Assembly: GCF_000013565.1 (NCBI RefSeq)
Contig: NC_007802.1
Coordinates: 4,018,501 to 4,082,500 of the forward strand
DNA: 64,000 bases
Direction of reading: 5' to 3'
DNA from: Jannaschia sp. CCS1
Lineage (GTDB): Bacteria > Pseudomonadota > Alphaproteobacteria > Rhodobacterales > Rhodobacteraceae
Numbering within the stretch: position 1 is the stretch's first letter; each line of letters opens with the position of its first letter. Both the position numbers and the translations under genes were made by a program. The notes below the pieces were generated by a model. That model saw only the letters and a list, made by a program, of their open reading frames with translations, did no database searches and was not told the DNA's origin. Below, one piece after another: positions 61,551-64,000 of this stretch.

Positions 61551-62321
61551 TGGGCTTCAATTCAAGGCTTGCACCTCTCCTTTTAACCTTCAGGCACCGG
61601 GCAGGCGTCAGACCCTATACGTCGTCTTGCGACTTCGCAGAGCCCTGTGTTTTTAGTAAACAGTCGCCACCCCCTGGTTTGTGCCCCCAGTCAATACTTG
61701 CGTAGAAACTGGGCCTCCTTCTCGCGAACTTACGGAGGTATTTTGCCGAGTTCCTTCAACATCGTTCTCTCAAGCGCCTTGGTATTCTCTACCAGTCCAC
61801 CTGTGTCGGTTTAGGGTACGATCTTATGCCAGAGCTATTTCCAGGATCCGATTAACGGCCCACCCAATCCAATAAGGGTGAACAATCTTCACGAACCGTC
61901 ACTACTGGCTGGCCCAGGAATATTAACCTGGTTCCCATCGACTACGCCTTTCGGCCTCGCCTTAGGGGTCGGCTTACCCTGCTCAGATTAGCTTTAAGCA
62001 GGAACCCTTGGACTTTCGGCGACAGGGTCTCTCACCCTGTTTGTCGCTACTCATGTCATCATTCTCACTAGTGATCTCTCCACCGGATGGCTCACGCCCC
62101 GGCTTCACAGAAAAGACTGTATCTTTTGCTACCGCCTATCGACTGCTTGGACACGAATGCCCGCACACCCTTAGTGCAGTAATAAAGATAAGTCTTATGT
62201 CACACTACGCTCCGCTACCATGCACTATGTGCATCCTCAGCTTCGGCTCATGGCTTGAGCCCCGATACATCTTCGCCGCAGGACAACTTATTTAGACCAG
62301 TGAGCTGTTACGCTATCTTTA

Positions 62322-62352
<31 letters not shown>

Positions 62353-62849
62353 TTGTTTTGGTCGTCCCACCTGCTTTCCCACTTAGCCATGAATTAGGGG
62401 CCTTAGCTGGAGGTCAGGGTTGTTTCCCTCTCCACAATGGACGTTAGCATCCACTGTGTGTCTGCCGACTAGTACTCACGGGTATTCGGAGTTTGGTTAG
62501 GATCAGTAAGCCTGTGGGGCCCCATTACCCATCCAGTGCTCTACCCCCCGTGGTATTCGGTCGACGCTCTACCTAAATAGATTTCGCGGAGAACCAGCTA
62601 TCTCCGAGTTTGATTGGCCTTTCACCCCTAGGCACACCTCATCCCGACCTTTTTCAACAGGTGTGGGTTCGGACCTCCAGTAAGTGTTACCTTACCTTCA
62701 TCCTGGACATGCCTAGATCACTCGGTTTCGGGTCTGATCCCACGAACTCAACGCCCTATTAAGACTCGCTTTCGCTGCGCCTACACCTAACGGCTTAAGC
62801 TTGCTCGTGAGACCAAGTCGATGACCCATTATACAAAAGGTACGCCGTC

Positions 62850-63373
62850 ACCCGACTGGAGATTAATTTGGAGGTCAGAACCGAAGGCGATAGCGGATGG
62901 CTATGGCTTCTGATCCTGGGTTGAAGTCTTCGGCTCCACCGTTTGACAGGTGGTCGATCGAGACTGAGATCGCCGACGTTTCGCTCAGGTCATACCCGAG
63001 CCCGATCAGCGACCGGTACTGCAACGCCCCGCCCAGGACATCATCCTGTTCGTGGTAATAGCCCGGCATGAACGAAAACTCGACGAACACACGCTCGCTG
63101 AGATGTCGTTCCAGCGCAACACCGGCGCCGATCCATGCATCACCATCTTGATCAATCCTTGCCGCCACTGCCAGCGCCGCTTGGAAGCGGTTCGTGCTGT
63201 GGAACGGGGTTACATTGTACTCGATGGTGCCATGGATCCCATGGCCATCTTCATCCCACCCTAGGCCTCCGATAACCTGTTGGGCTTCGGTTGCGGGTGC
63301 GATCCAGATCGCTGCGAGAAAAATAAAACGTTTCATGCGTTCTATTCATCTCCAAATTAAACTCCAGTCAAGC
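62850..63373 (-). other. intervening sequence (IVS) in 23S helix 25, carrying a pagL-like gene
   Basis: An insertion of about 520 nt replaces the tip of helix 25, between the GCAGTCGGA and GTGACGGCGTACC strings on the minus strand. Its ends are inverted repeats: 62854-62873 and 63350-63369 pair over 20 positions with one U-U mismatch, and G-U pairs extend the stem to 24. This is the architecture of IVSs that RNase III cuts out, leaving fragmented 23S rRNA. The 476-nt loop is filled almost completely by one ORF in the same sense as the rRNA. Confidence 0.88.
62875..63336 (-). CDS. pagL: PagL-like lipid A 3-O-deacylase encoded inside the 23S intervening sequence
   Basis: A 153-residue protein with a Sec signal peptide (MKRFIFLAAIWIAPATEA/QQ) and an outer-membrane beta-barrel pattern ending in YRLRF with a terminal Phe. 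The C-terminal IDHLSNGGAEDFNPGSE has His129, Ser131 and Glu143; the His-x-Ser pair and the +14 position of Glu equal the catalytic triad of Pseudomonas PagL (His126, Ser128, Glu140). PagL removes the 3-O-acyl chain of lipid A in the outer membrane. The ORF is intact, starts 13 nt after the 5' IVS arm and stops 1 nt before the 3' arm. The nearest Shine-Dalgarno-like GGAG lies within the stem. Transcription depends on the rRNA promoter. Confidence 0.82.
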   Translation of the reverse strand: MKRFIFLAAIWIAPATEAQQVIGGLGWDEDGHGIHGTIEYNVTPFHSTNRFQAALAVAARIDQDGDAWIGAGVALERHLSERVFVEFSFMPGYYHEQDDVLGGALQYRSLIGLGYDLSETSAISVSIDHLSNGGAEDFNPGSEAIAIRYRLRF

Positions 63374-63924
63374 TCCGACTGCTTGTAGGCGTTCGGTTTC
63401 AGGGACTGTTTCACTCCCCTCGTCGGGGTGCTTTTCACCTTTCCCTCACGGTACTGGTTCACTATCGGTCAGTAAGGAGTACTTAGCCTTCGAAGGTGGT
63501 CCTCCGATCTTCAGACAGGATTTCACGTGTCCCGCCCTACTTGATACGTCCAATCATGCTTCTCATACGGGGCTGTCACCCACTATGGCGGACCTTTCCA
63601 GGTCCTTCTGATCACATTCATGGCTCGGCTGGTTCCCGTTCGCTCGCCGCTACTAGGGAAGTCGCTATTGCTGTCCTTTCCTCCGGGTACTTAGATGTTT
63701 CAGTTCCCCGGGTTTGCTTTTTTAAGCCTATATATTCAGCCTAAAAATACCTGGCTCAGCCACCTATTAATTACCGAAGTAATAATAGGAAAACTGTCAG
63801 GTGGGTTGCCCCATTCGGAAATCCAGGGATCAAAGCCTATTCTCGGCTCCCCCTAGCTTATCGCAGAGTATCACGTCCTTCATCGCCTCTTACTGCCAAG
63901 GCATTCACCAAACGCCCTTTTCGC

Positions 63925-63940
63925 GCTTGATTTGATCCAG
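63925..63940 (-). other. 5' arm of the 23S processing stem
   Basis: 16 bp, exact complement of 60554-60569; RNase III processing stem. Confidence 0.75.
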
Positions 63941-63965
63941 AGAAAGACAGGCTTGTATTGATCAA

Positions 63966-63994
63966 CTCCTATCGCCTTACGGCTACTTGAGGAG
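63966..63994 (-). repeat. CAAGTA hairpin element, copy D (upstream of 23S)
   Basis: Minus strand: CTCCT, CAAGTA, GCC, GTAA loop, GGC, GAT, AGGAG. Same architecture as copies B and C with different stem bases. It lies in the pre-23S spacer. Confidence 0.6.
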
Positions 63995-64000
63995 ATCTGA

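Noticed and set aside
63740..63800. possible second intervening sequence at helix 9
   Set aside because: Helix 9 is a known insertion site in this class, but here only a short hairpin with a TTCG-like loop is present and the length is near normal.
63940..64000. tRNA-Ile/tRNA-Ala genes of the 16S-23S spacer
   Set aside because: The window ends about 70 bp upstream of 23S; no tRNA sequence is reached.

Overview
The window is a GC-rich alphaproteobacterial chromosome segment, most likely from a roseobacter-type member of the Rhodobacteraceae. The evidence is the gene content (several binding-protein ABC importers, Rieske and GMC oxidoreductases, tau-type transporter, TauE/SafE exporter), the codon use, and an rRNA operon that ends 23S-5S-tRNA-fMet. 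All assignments come from reading the sequence; no database search was run.

Layout. 1-3700: end of a Na/Ca exchanger, a small zinc-ribbon membrane protein, an S49 peptidase, an FAH-family hydrolase, a glycosyltransferase-like protein and a Dabb protein. 3703-10875: a catabolic operon on the minus strand (two GMC oxidoreductases, SDR, DUF993 aldolase-like enzyme, LacI regulator, glycerate 2-kinase). 10989-16638: a CUT1 sugar ABC transporter with a divergent LacI gene. 16587-21467: Gfo/Idh, CoA-transferase, enoyl-CoA hydratase and aldehyde dehydrogenase. 21541-26418: a second sugar ABC transporter with an oversized permease. A perfect 12-bp LacI-type palindrome lies once before the first catabolic operon and twice before the second, so the two probably form one regulon.

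26684-33224: MarR gene, a small ORF, a tauABC-like transporter, an IclR regulator and a DAO-type flavoenzyme. 33234-38222: Rieske oxygenase, LysR regulator, a NicX/aminopeptidase-like protein, a fatty-acid-desaturase/Rieske-ferredoxin pair and a small ORF. 38237-41621: polar amino-acid ABC transporter. 41810-45594: AhpD-like protein, MATE exporter, Zn alcohol dehydrogenase, nitroreductase. 45718-50773: a succinate dehydrogenase/fumarate reductase-like complex (B, two membrane anchors, A) followed by two-subunit class I fumarase/tartrate-dehydratase genes; the flavoprotein lacks the usual flavin-linking histidine. 50784-55715: TauE/SafE exporter, LysR regulator and a very long reductive dehalogenase fused to its own flavin/2Fe-2S reductase. 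56299-59645: AraC regulator, nitronate monooxygenase, amidase.

59807-64000: the distal part of an rRNA operon on the minus strand. The 23S gene is interrupted at helix 25 by an intervening sequence of about 520 nt. Its loop is almost entirely filled by one intact ORF in the rRNA sense orientation. The ORF encodes a 153-residue secreted beta-barrel protein with the His-x-Ser...Glu signature of the lipid A 3-O-deacylase PagL. This is the most unusual feature of the window. A second undescribed-looking element is a 30-nt hairpin with covarying stems, present four times: twice after tauC and once on each side of the 23S gene.
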